Assembly (NCBI RefSeq): GCF_042677865.1
Contig: NZ_JBHUDD010000122.1
Coordinates: 1 to 6,187 of the forward strand
From: Lutimaribacter salitolerans
Lineage (GTDB): Bacteria; Pseudomonadota; Alphaproteobacteria; Rhodobacterales; Rhodobacteraceae
Direction of reading: 5' to 3'
DNA length: 6,187 bases
In this document: piece by piece, positions 1 to 5,605 of the stretch
Layout: every line of letters begins with the position of its first letter
Position numbering within the stretch: position 1 is the stretch's first letter
The notes under the pieces: model-generated
The model's input: only the letters and a program-made list of their open reading frames with translations
What the model was told of the DNA's origin: nothing
The model's database searches: none
Translations under genes and position numbers: made by a program

Positions 1-176
1 CAAGCAAATGACCGGAAACCAAACCACCCACACAAACCGCGAAATAGCCGAAAAAACTCGAGATACTGGGACGTGCTCGGGTAGAGGTATCGGCACACGG
101 GATCGTCAATAAAGCAATGCGTCATCAGCTTGATAGCTGCTTCGAATTGAGCAGGATTCGCCGCTATTACCTTCAT
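1..176 (-). CDS. GNAT-family N-acetyltransferase, N-terminal part (runs off left edge)
   Basis: Reading the minus strand from an ATG at 176-174 gives an uninterrupted frame of 58 codons to the window edge. It begins MKVIAANPAQFEAAIKLMTH and continues with FIDDPVCRYLYPSTSQYLEF at residues 22-41. An aF-x-DDP-x-x-R-Y-L-Y-P segment after a first helix is typical of the N-terminus of GNAT acetyltransferases, which transfer an acetyl group from acetyl-CoA to an amine. The acetyl-CoA binding loop (R/Q-x-x-G-x-G/A) would lie outside the window, so substrate and completeness cannot be judged. The start is supported by an AGCAGG-like ribosome binding site about 5 bases upstream. The gene lies 30 bases downstream of the SnoaL-like gene on the same strand, so the two are probably co-transcribed. 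The family call rests on the N-terminal pattern only. Confidence 0.6.
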   Translation of the reverse strand, partial: MKVIAANPAQFEAAIKLMTHCFIDDPVCRYLYPSTSQYLEFFRLFRGLCGWFGFRSFA

Positions 177-206
177 ATTGACCTGCTCTTGAACATTACC
201 TTTGGG

Positions 207-569
207 CTAGCCTTCGTACTCTGAGAGGCTGCTCACGGAAATCACCCAAGCTCCGTTCTCATTGCGTTCGAATACATTCAATGAAAACCCTTCGTTTGGC
301 GGATCTCCGTCGGAAAAACGCGCAACGCACCAAGAGCTTTCCCTGTCAGAACCTGCGCGTAAAATATCCAGCGTCTTGTCAGCACCACCTTCAGAGACCC
401 AATTACGATGTACATCTTCAATTGCGTCGCGGCCCTCCACAGGCGCTGCATAGGAAGAGTACAACACAGCGTTCAATGCAAAGCATGCCGCACATCCTGC
501 GGCATCTTTTTTACGGTAGGCCTCCAGATACTTTTGAAGCAGCACCCGCATTTCGCCAGTCGTCGCCAT
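207..569 (-). CDS. SnoaL-like / NTF2-like domain protein
   Basis: A protein of 120 residues from the chosen start (ATG at 569-567). The pattern is that of the small cone-shaped alpha+beta NTF2-like fold (SnoaL, DUF4440, SgcJ/EcaC-type). An N-terminal helix (LLQKYLEAYRKKDAAG, residues 10-25) leads into a strand (NAVLYSSYAAPVEG, 33-46). The conserved G-R-D-A-I-x-x-x-x-x-x-W helix follows (46-57), then beta strands ending in VFERNENGAWVISVSSLSEY (99-118). The family includes ketosteroid isomerase-like enzymes and non-catalytic binding proteins, so no reaction can be assigned. The start at 569 is preferred because GGGAG lies 6 bases upstream; an ATG at 614 would add 15 residues but has no ribosome binding site. 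No signal peptide is visible. The gene probably forms a two-gene unit with the acetyltransferase downstream. Its base composition is AT-richer than the transport genes. Confidence 0.75.
   Translation of the reverse strand: MATTGEMRVLLQKYLEAYRKKDAAGCAACFALNAVLYSSYAAPVEGRDAIEDVHRNWVSEGGADKTLDILRAGSDRESSWCVARFSDGDPPNEGFSLNVFERNENGAWVISVSSLSEYEG
485..512 (+). terminator. Terminator-like hairpin, antisense inside the SnoaL-like gene
   Basis: On the plus strand ATGCCGCA (485-492) and TGCGGCAT (498-505) form a perfect 8-bp stem with a 5-base loop, followed by C and six Ts (507-512). This has the form of a Rho-independent terminator for transcription antisense to the SnoaL-like gene. It may be a by-product of the coding sequence: the T run is the complement of two Lys codons and the stem encodes Asp-Ala-Ala-Gly-Cys-Ala-Ala. 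No antisense promoter or transcript was identified. Confidence 0.3.
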
Positions 570-614
570 TGGTGCTCCCGACCCCTCAAACGCTTTGGTG
601 AGATGCTGAACCAT

Positions 615-822
615 TTGTAAGTCAAAGTAAAAGGATTATGCCAAGCCGACGGAAAAGGCGGGAGGCAAGAAGGGCTCTCCGCAGACTTTCGCTGCAACTT
701 ACACGAATTGCCGCTATCATAAATCCGCCTGGACTTTGCAAACACCCCTCCCTGAACCGCCCGCGGCGGTATATTGTGTACCGCCGACGATCTGTCGCAG
801 ACCGTGCTGGCTTACCTCGGGA
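615..822. other. Gene-free gap between the SnoaL-like and gntR genes
   Basis: No coding region is supported here. The short open frames are rich in Arg and Pro, lack family patterns and have no good ribosome binding sites. The part next to 614 must carry the promoter of the SnoaL-like gene. A CATAAT element on the minus strand (near 641-646) could be its -10 box, but no convincing -35 box lies at the right distance. The other half holds the 3' flank of gntR, with the inverted repeat described separately. Confidence 0.5.
764..786. repeat. Perfect 8-bp inverted repeat, 7-base spacer
   Basis: CGGCGGTA (764-771) and TACCGCCG (779-786) are exact reverse complements flanking TATTGTG. The element lies 37 bases beyond the stop codon of gntR, where a terminator would be expected. 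It has no T tract on either strand, so it is either a weak or Rho-assisted terminator, or an operator-like site. The inner GTATATTGTGTAC resembles the GTATAC-type motifs of the transport cassette only loosely. Confidence 0.45.
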
Positions 823-1512
823 TCACGGCTTCTTGTCGGCCACCGTCGGATCGTCGGGTGCTTGAACCCGGCTCACACGGGTCGATGATGTGCCGGCGGC
901 AAGGCCGATGTCCGACGCCTCCCGAAACAGTGCAACCCGCCCGTTCTCGGCAGAGCGCCGCAAGGTGCGGCAAAGCCCCAGCACAGCGTCGACCCTCGTT
1001 CCGTTGCCATTGCGCAAATCCGCCAGCAGCCAGCGCACGATCCTCCAGCCGCTGACGAGATGCGCATCGGCGATGACCGGATCTGGGATCAGCCGTGACA
1101 AGAGGGCATTGAGGTCCGTCAACACCGCATAGACATCTTCCACATCCATCGGTCTGCCGGACGGGTCCTGTGCGCCAATCAGGCCCAAAGGCCGCGCGAT
1201 ATCCTGCGGGACGCGTGCATCGGGCAGGCGTGCCACAAGGCCCAACAGTTCGCCATGCACGGCAAAATGCATCCCGCGCTGCGCCGGATCCAGCGGGCTC
1301 ACCACCGAACCGACACCGGTGCGCACGTCGATCAGCCCTTCATAGGCCAGTCGCTGCAACGCCTGCCGCACCGGGGTGCGGGACACACCGAACTCGTCCG
1401 CCAGCACGCCTTCGAGCAGCAGGGATTGCTCGTCCTGCGGCTGCAGGCAGATCCGTTTGCGGATGGCATCCGCGATGTCATCGGCGCGTGGCTTGGTGGC
1501 GTGGAAGGTCAT
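823..1512 (-). CDS. GntR-family transcriptional regulator (FadR-like wHTH)
   Basis: A protein of 229 residues. Residues 10-72 form the GntR winged helix-turn-helix DNA-binding domain. It contains the family hallmark FGVSRTPVRQALQRLAYEGL (41-60) and a short wing, DVRTGVGSVV (62-71). Residues 80-205 are mostly helical and about the length of an FCD effector domain, but I do not see the usual metal ligands of that domain (Asp-x3/4-His early and two later His), so the ligand site is divergent. The tail after residue 206 is probably flexible. The start has a strong ribosome binding site (GGGAGGAG on the minus strand, about 1519-1526). The gene is divergent from the transporter permease genes, and the shared 91-base gap contains a GTATAC palindrome of the kind FadR-type GntR proteins bind. 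A local, probably autoregulating control of solute uptake is inferred. Cytoplasmic. Confidence 0.88.
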   Translation of the reverse strand: MTFHATKPRADDIADAIRKRICLQPQDEQSLLLEGVLADEFGVSRTPVRQALQRLAYEGLIDVRTGVGSVVSPLDPAQRGMHFAVHGELLGLVARLPDARVPQDIARPLGLIGAQDPSGRPMDVEDVYAVLTDLNALLSRLIPDPVIADAHLVSGWRIVRWLLADLRNGNGTRVDAVLGLCRTLRRSAENGRVALFREASDIGLAAGTSSTRVSRVQAPDDPTVADKKP

Positions 1513-1603
1513 TCGTGTCTCCTCCCGGAGCAGGCAAGTGTCACAGGTCCGACATACCGCCTGTATACAAGTATGCAGAAACTATATTGCACAGGTCTCT
1601 TCC
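1513..1603. promoter_or_regulatory. Divergent promoter/operator region between gntR and the permease gene
   Basis: These 91 bases must drive both gntR (minus) and the permease genes (plus). They hold CTGTATACAAGTATGCAG at 1561-1578, made of a GTATAC palindrome and a GTATGC copy 8 bases later. A second similar element, ACTATATTGCACAGG, follows at 1581-1595. The TATATT at 1583-1588 could be the -10 box for the permease gene, in which case the motif would cover its -35 region and fit a repressor site. The permease ribosome binding site is weak (AGG at 1593-1595, 8 bases before the ATG). Promoter boxes are inferred; the repeated motif is visible. Confidence 0.6.
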
Positions 1604-2767
1604 ATGCAACACGCGCCGCCGCCCGCCCGCCGATCCGCACCCGACCGGCTCGGGTACGCGATTGTCGGGGCCATCCTGCTTGGCCTTTCGATGCTTGGAG
1701 TCAATATCTGGCTGAACATGCAAGCGGCGGGCGTGACGCCGGGATACGGGTTTCTGACGCAGACCGCTGGCTTCGACCTGAGCGAAAGCCTGATCCCTTA
1801 TGATGCCGGCGACAGCTATGGGCGGGTGATCCTTGCCGGTCTGCTCAACACGGTGTTTCTGGCCATATGCGGTCTGGTGCTGGCCACGGGTCTGGGCGTT
1901 GTGATGGGATTGGTCAGCGTGACACCCAGCCCGGCGGGCCGCATGATCGCGCTGCTTTACGTCGAACTGTTCCGCAACCTGCCCAAGATCCTCGTGCTGC
2001 TGGTGCTGTATGTCGTCGCGGTGCGCGGCCTGCCCCCGGTGCGCGAGGCGTTGTCGATCGGGCCGCTGCATCTGACCAACCGGTCGATCTACATGCCCGT
2101 GATCGAAGCGGATGCCCGGCAACTCTGGCTGCTGGTGCCGGTGGCCGTCGCGGTCGCGTTTGCCGTGCTGTGGCACCGTCGCGCGCACCGCATCAAGCGT
2201 GACACGGGCAAGGACGTGGCGGTTCTGCCGGTGGTCCTTGCGGGGCTGCTCGGGTTTCCGGCGGTTTTCGCCTTGCTGGCCGGTCTGCCGCTGGTGCCCA
2301 GCCTGCCGGAGTTCCAGCGGTTCGATTTCGAAGGCGGTGCGCGGCTTTCGGTGCAGTTCATGGTGGTTCTGGTCACGCTGGGGCTGTACCACGGCGCGCA
2401 GATCGCCGAGGTGGTGCGCGGCGGCATCCTGTCGGTGCCACAGGGCCAGGTCGAGGCCGCGCGGGCGCTTGGCCTGACACCGCGACATGTGACGCGTTTC
2501 GTCATCCTGCCACAGGTGCTGCGGATCGTGATCCCGCCAATGATCAACCAGTATGTGAACCTGATCAAGAACACCTCGATCGCCATCGCCGTCGGTTATT
2601 CCGACCTGATGTCCATCAGCGGCACGATCATCAACCAGACATTCCGACCGCTCGAGATGATGCTGATCACCATGGGGCTTTATCTTGGCCTCTGTCTTGT
2701 CGCGTCCTCGCTGATGAATCGCCTGAACGACAGGCTGCGCGCTCGCAGCGCCGGAGGTGCCACGTGA
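1604..2767 (+). CDS. Polar amino acid ABC transporter permease, AapQ/BztB-like
   Basis: A 387-residue inner-membrane permease of the HisMQ type, one half of the heterodimeric channel of an Aap/Bzt-type importer. Family marks are GYGFLTQTAGFDLSESLIPY (47-66), the channel segment from about 70 to 145, RNLP (124-127) and LTNRSIYMP (157-165). The cytoplasmic EAA loop that docks the ATPase is EAARALGLTPRHVTRFVILP (284-303), followed by NLIKNTSIA (319-327). Hydrophobic segments lie near 17-36, 76-103, 117-140, 174-190, 206-231, 250-268, 305-330 and 352-370. Between halves of the permease domain sits the long insertion usual for this subfamily. The start at 1604 is chosen because the frame stays open back to 1376, but that extension would overlap gntR and the operator and has no family match. 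Classical AapQ has a Gln- and Phe/Trp-rich stretch after RNxP; here it reads KILVLLVLYVV. The gene overlaps the next by 4 bases (GTGA), indicating coupled translation. Confidence 0.92.
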   Translation: MQHAPPPARRSAPDRLGYAIVGAILLGLSMLGVNIWLNMQAAGVTPGYGFLTQTAGFDLSESLIPYDAGDSYGRVILAGLLNTVFLAICGLVLATGLGVVMGLVSVTPSPAGRMIALLYVELFRNLPKILVLLVLYVVAVRGLPPVREALSIGPLHLTNRSIYMPVIEADARQLWLLVPVAVAVAFAVLWHRRAHRIKRDTGKDVAVLPVVLAGLLGFPAVFALLAGLPLVPSLPEFQRFDFEGGARLSVQFMVVLVTLGLYHGAQIAEVVRGGILSVPQGQVEAARALGLTPRHVTRFVILPQVLRIVIPPMINQYVNLIKNTSIAIAVGYSDLMSISGTIINQTFRPLEMMLITMGLYLGLCLVASSLMNRLNDRLRARSAGGAT

Positions 2768-3849
2768 TCCCGCCATCCCCACCCCCCGAGGCGCGTCGCG
2801 ACGTCCTGCGGCAATGGGCCGGCACGCCGGTGACGGCCCTTGTATCGCTGGTCAGCGCCGCCGTGGCGCTTTACGTCATCTGGGCAGTGGTGGATTGGGC
2901 CATGATCTCGGCAGTCTCCCCCACGCGACCGATGGAGGATTGCGCCGGGGCCTCGGGGGCGTGCTGGCGCTTCTATCTCGAAAAAAGCCGCTTCATGCTG
3001 TTCGGCACCTATCCCTATGCCGAGCATTGGCGCCCTGCATTGGTGTCTGTCCTGCTGCTGGGGCTGTCCGCGCTGGTGGGGCTGCGGATCACCGGGCGGC
3101 TGCGCTGGCTGCGGCCGCCGATGCTTGTGGCGCTGTGGGCCGGGGTGATCCCGCTGGCCTTCGTGCTGATGGGGGGCGGCGCGGGCGGGCTTCTGGCCGT
3201 CGACATGTCCCGCTGGAACGGGATGCCGGTTCTGCTGATCCTGTCGGTCATCGCCATCGCGCTTGCCTTTCCGCTGGGCGTGGCGCTGGCGGTGTTGCGG
3301 CACCAGACCCGCTGGCCGGTTCTGCGCCGCGCCGCAATCGTCTATATCGAAGGGATGCGCGGTTTTCCGATGGTCACCGTGCTGTTCGTCGGTGTCTTCG
3401 TGCTGCCGCTGACCCTGCCGCCCGACACAAGGATCAGCCCGGTGATGGCGACGCTGATCGCATTGGTGTTCTTTCACGCCTCGTATTTCGCCGAGGATGT
3501 GCGCGGGGGTCTGCAATCGCTGCCCGGCAGCCAGCAGGAGGCCGCCTTTTCTCTTGGCCTGTCCTGGGGCAAGACCATGCGCCTTGTGCTGTTGCCACAG
3601 GCCCTGTCACGCAGCCTTCCGGCGCTGGTGAACTCGGTGATCGGGGCCTACAAGGATACCTCGCTGGTCGTGGTTCTGGGCATTCACGACCTTACATCGA
3701 CCGCGCGCATGGCGTTCAGCGAACCGGGCTGGGGTCAGTTCGCGCTCGAGGCCTATGCCTTTGTCGGGGTCTGGTTCCTGTTGTCCTGCGCGTTCCTGTC
3801 GTGGGTGGGGCGCGAATTGCACCGTACCGAAGGCGCAAGAAGCCGCTGA
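2764..3849 (+). CDS. Polar amino acid ABC transporter permease, AapM/BztC-like
   Basis: A 361-residue partner permease of the same importer. The AapM signature GACWRFYLEKSRFMLFGTYP (65-84), continuing to HWRP, lies between membrane segments near 22-46 and 91-108. Further segments are near 119-137, 155-178, 200-218, 225-243 and 331-348. The HisM-type core includes VYIEGMRGFPMVTVLF (193-208), YFAEDVRGGLQSLPGSQQEA (241-260) and the EAA loop EAAFSLGLSWGKTMRLVLLP (259-278), then YKDTSLVVVLG (296-306). It starts with GTG inside the stop codon of the first permease gene (GTGA overlap), with GGAGG 6 bases upstream at 2753-2757. It pairs with the upstream permease and needs an ATPase, not encoded here, to bind its EAA loop. 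The second half matches the family closely; the first half is typical in length. Confidence 0.93.
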   Translation: MIPPSPPPEARRDVLRQWAGTPVTALVSLVSAAVALYVIWAVVDWAMISAVSPTRPMEDCAGASGACWRFYLEKSRFMLFGTYPYAEHWRPALVSVLLLGLSALVGLRITGRLRWLRPPMLVALWAGVIPLAFVLMGGGAGGLLAVDMSRWNGMPVLLILSVIAIALAFPLGVALAVLRHQTRWPVLRRAAIVYIEGMRGFPMVTVLFVGVFVLPLTLPPDTRISPVMATLIALVFFHASYFAEDVRGGLQSLPGSQQEAAFSLGLSWGKTMRLVLLPQALSRSLPALVNSVIGAYKDTSLVVVLGIHDLTSTARMAFSEPGWGQFALEAYAFVGVWFLLSCAFLSWVGRELHRTEGARSR

Positions 3850-3869
3850 CCTGTCATGAAATTGAAGAA

Positions 3870-3885
3870 CTATACCTGTATACAG
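3870..3885. promoter_or_regulatory. Probable GntR operator ahead of the binding-protein gene
   Basis: The 82-base gap between the second permease gene and the binding-protein gene contains CTATACCTGTATACAG. Its CTGTATACAG half is a perfect 10-bp palindrome (3876-3885). The same CTGTATACA string occurs at 1561-1569 next to gntR. In 8-bp-spaced register, 12 of 16 bases agree with 1563-1578. FadR-type GntR proteins typically bind palindromes with GT...AC half-sites, so this is inferred to be a second operator of the local regulator. It suggests that the binding-protein gene has its own regulated promoter. I could not assign -35 and -10 boxes at good spacing. Confidence 0.6.
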
Positions 3886-3931
3886 GCAAGGCGTCCCTCG
3901 ATGCCGACCTTTTCAACAACAGGAGCTTTCC

Positions 3932-4975
3932 ATGCGCCCCGCCCAACTCTTCCTCACCGCTACCAGCTCGATCCTTGCCTTCACGACCGCCCCCGCACTG
4001 GCCGGGCCGGTCATGGACGACATCAAGGCCAACGACAGCCTGATCTGTCTGGTCAGCCCCACAGCGCCCGGTTTTTCCGTGCCCGACAGCACGGGCGTGT
4101 TTCAGGGTTTCAACGCCGATTTCTGCCGCATGGCTGCTGCGGCGGTTCTGGGCGACGCCGGCAAGGCCGATATCCGTGGCGTCGGTTTTTCCGACTCGAT
4201 GAAGACCATTGTCGCAGGCGAGGCGCATATGGGGTCACGCTCGATCACCCGCACCGGCACCCGCGATGCAGATGAAGGCATGGCATTCGTTGTCACCACC
4301 TTCTTCGACGGTCAGGGCTTCATGGTGCCCAAATCCCTTGGCGTGTCCAGCGCGGCCGAACTCGACGGTGCCAGCGTCTGCGCCGAGGACGGATCGACCA
4401 CGCTTTTGAACATCGCCGACTGGTTTGGTGCGCAGGGCATGACCTACCGGGTCGAGAATATCGCCGACAAGACCGCCCGGCTCGAGGCGTTCTTTTCCGG
4501 CAAATGCGATGTCTACGCCTCGGATGTGACCGCGCTGACCGCCGACCGCCAGCTGGCCGCGACACCCGCAGACTACGTGATCCTGCCCGAGGTCATCTCG
4601 AACGAGCCGCTGACGCTGGTGGCGCGTCCGGATCAGGCGTTCGAGGCGGCCCTGTTCTGGGGGTTTCAGGTCATGCTGAACGCCGACAGCCATGGCATCA
4701 CCTCGGCCAATATCGACGCGATCGTCGCCGATCTGGACAACCAGTCGCCCGCGGTGCAGCGCATGTTCGGCACCGACAGCGCAGCCACCGACATGGCCGC
4801 AAAGCTGGGCCTGCCGAACGACTGGGCGTACCAGATCGTCAGCCAGGTGGGCTCCTATGGCGAAGTGTTCGACCGCCATCTGGGTGTCGAGACGCCCTTC
4901 GGCCTGAATCGGGCAGAGACGCCCAACGCCCATGCCGCGCATGGCGGGTTGATGTATCCCTATCCGATCCGCTGA
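3932..4975 (+). CDS. Amino acid ABC transporter periplasmic binding protein, AapJ/BztA-like
   Basis: A 347-residue secreted solute-binding protein of the bacterial extracellular SBP family 3. A signal peptide occupies residues 1-24: Arg2, a hydrophobic core at 6-18, and cleavage expected after Ala-Leu-Ala. Family marks are PGFSVPDSTGVFQGFNADFC (46-65), FFDGQGFMVPKSLGV (124-138), ELDGASVC (143-150), ILPEVISNEPL (217-227), NDWAYQIVSQVGSYGEVFDR (296-315) and the C-terminal GGLMYPYPIR. Four cysteines (39, 65, 150, 192) sit where AapJ-type proteins have theirs, so two disulfides are likely. The ligand-contact stretch reads SRSITRTGTRD (102-112). The Arg expected to hold the alpha-carboxylate (111) is kept, but the usual N-T-T-W is replaced by S-I-T-R. 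Ligands of the classical proteins are Glu, Gln, Asp and Asn; the true ligand here is open. AGGAG lies 6 bases before the ATG. The gene is last in the cassette, ahead of a terminator. Confidence 0.92.
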   Translation: MRPAQLFLTATSSILAFTTAPALAGPVMDDIKANDSLICLVSPTAPGFSVPDSTGVFQGFNADFCRMAAAAVLGDAGKADIRGVGFSDSMKTIVAGEAHMGSRSITRTGTRDADEGMAFVVTTFFDGQGFMVPKSLGVSSAAELDGASVCAEDGSTTLLNIADWFGAQGMTYRVENIADKTARLEAFFSGKCDVYASDVTALTADRQLAATPADYVILPEVISNEPLTLVARPDQAFEAALFWGFQVMLNADSHGITSANIDAIVADLDNQSPAVQRMFGTDSAATDMAAKLGLPNDWAYQIVSQVGSYGEVFDRHLGVETPFGLNRAETPNAHAAHGGLMYPYPIR

Positions 4976-4985
4976 TCCATGACCT

Positions 4986-5020
4986 GCGCGCCCCGGCCTT
5001 CGGGGCGCGCAATTTTGTTC
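4986..5020 (+). terminator. Rho-independent terminator after the binding-protein gene
   Basis: GCGCGCCCCG (4986-4995) and CGGGGCGCGC (5001-5010) form a perfect 10-bp GC stem with a 5-base loop, GCCTT. AATTTTGTT follows. The hairpin starts 10 bases after the TGA of the binding-protein gene and should end the transporter transcript or shield its 3' end. The T run is interrupted, so some read-through into the phosphatase gene is possible. Confidence 0.75.
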
Positions 5021-5029
5021 GGACACGCA

Positions 5030-5605
5030 ATGCGCCAAGACTTGATCGATCTTCATTCCGACAGCTCGGTGCGCGCGATATGCCCGCATCCTCGTGGCGG
5101 GCATGTCATCACCATGGGATTTCCCGGTCTGGAAATCGATTTTCGCGGGCAAGCCCTGATCAATCCCGACAGGATCGACGCCACATTAAACCATGCGATG
5201 ACTGCTGGCATGCGGCTGCTGATCATCCTGACCCAGCCTGATGAATTGCCGCAGGACGCCATCGCGATGCTGCGCCGCGCCGTCCGTGCCCGAGGTTTGC
5301 GCGCCATCGCCTTGCCCATCGAGGATTATTCCGTGCCGGGCCTAGCCTTCATGCGGGCCTGGAAACGCCTGTCCCCGGCCCTCGGACCGATATTCGCGTC
5401 TGGCGCGTCCGTCGGCATGAGTTGTCATCACGGCGCGGGCCGCAGTGGCGTGGTCGCCGCGATGCATTTGATCGATGCGGGGTGCGCGCCCACGCAAGCG
5501 GTGGCCAAGCTGCGCCGCCAGTTCCCCGAGACTGTGGAAAACGATCATCAGCACGGATGGCTGATGGACTATGCGAGGGCCGTGCGGATCAATTCCGTCG
5601 GCTGA
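5030..5605 (+). CDS. Cysteine-dependent protein phosphatase, dual-specificity/CDKN3-like
   Basis: A 191-residue cytoplasmic protein of the bacterial protein-tyrosine phosphatase superfamily. The catalytic P-loop is SCHHGAGRSGVVAA (residues 131-144). The C-x5-R motif is intact, with Cys132 as nucleophile and Arg138 holding the phosphate. The general-acid loop is PIEDYSVPG (96-104), with Asp99 as the likely acid. The N-terminal ICPHPRGG (17-24) and the C-terminal helix pair with FPETVENDHQH (165-175) match the CDKN3-like subgroup common in proteobacteria. The residue before the catalytic Cys is Ser instead of the usual His. Substrate unknown: a phosphoprotein or small phosphorylated molecule. 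The frame opens at an ATG at 4979, but that start would put the terminator hairpin inside the coding sequence and lacks a ribosome binding site; 5030 also has only a weak one (CGGA). A direct link with the transporter is not shown. Confidence 0.8.
   Translation: MRQDLIDLHSDSSVRAICPHPRGGHVITMGFPGLEIDFRGQALINPDRIDATLNHAMTAGMRLLIILTQPDELPQDAIAMLRRAVRARGLRAIALPIEDYSVPGLAFMRAWKRLSPALGPIFASGASVGMSCHHGAGRSGVVAAMHLIDAGCAPTQAVAKLRRQFPETVENDHQHGWLMDYARAVRINSVG

Noticed and set aside
769..782. GTATATTGTGTACC as a third GntR operator
   Set aside because: The half-sites differ from those at 1561 and 3876 in spacing and sequence, and the symmetry is better explained by the larger inverted repeat at 764-786.
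1376..1603. N-terminal extension of the first permease to an ATG at 1376
   Set aside because: It would overlap gntR and cover the divergent promoter/operator region, and the added 76 residues do not look like a permease N-terminus.
1541..2782. 413-codon open frame on the minus strand opposite the first permease gene
   Set aside because: Its translation is rich in His, Gln, Arg and Asp without any fold pattern. It is the usual antisense shadow of a high-GC membrane protein gene.
2680..3516. 278-codon minus-strand frame opposite the second permease gene
   Set aside because: Same low-complexity His/Gln/Arg-rich composition; the opposite strand encodes a clear AapM-like permease.
2757..4043. 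428-codon plus-strand frame overlapping the second permease and the binding-protein start
   Set aside because: Ala/Gly/Arg-rich frame-shifted reading of the permease gene, crossing the operator region, with no family match.
4235..5152. 305-codon minus-strand frame opposite the binding-protein gene
   Set aside because: No recognisable domain, and it runs through the terminator hairpin. The plus-strand binding protein explains the region.
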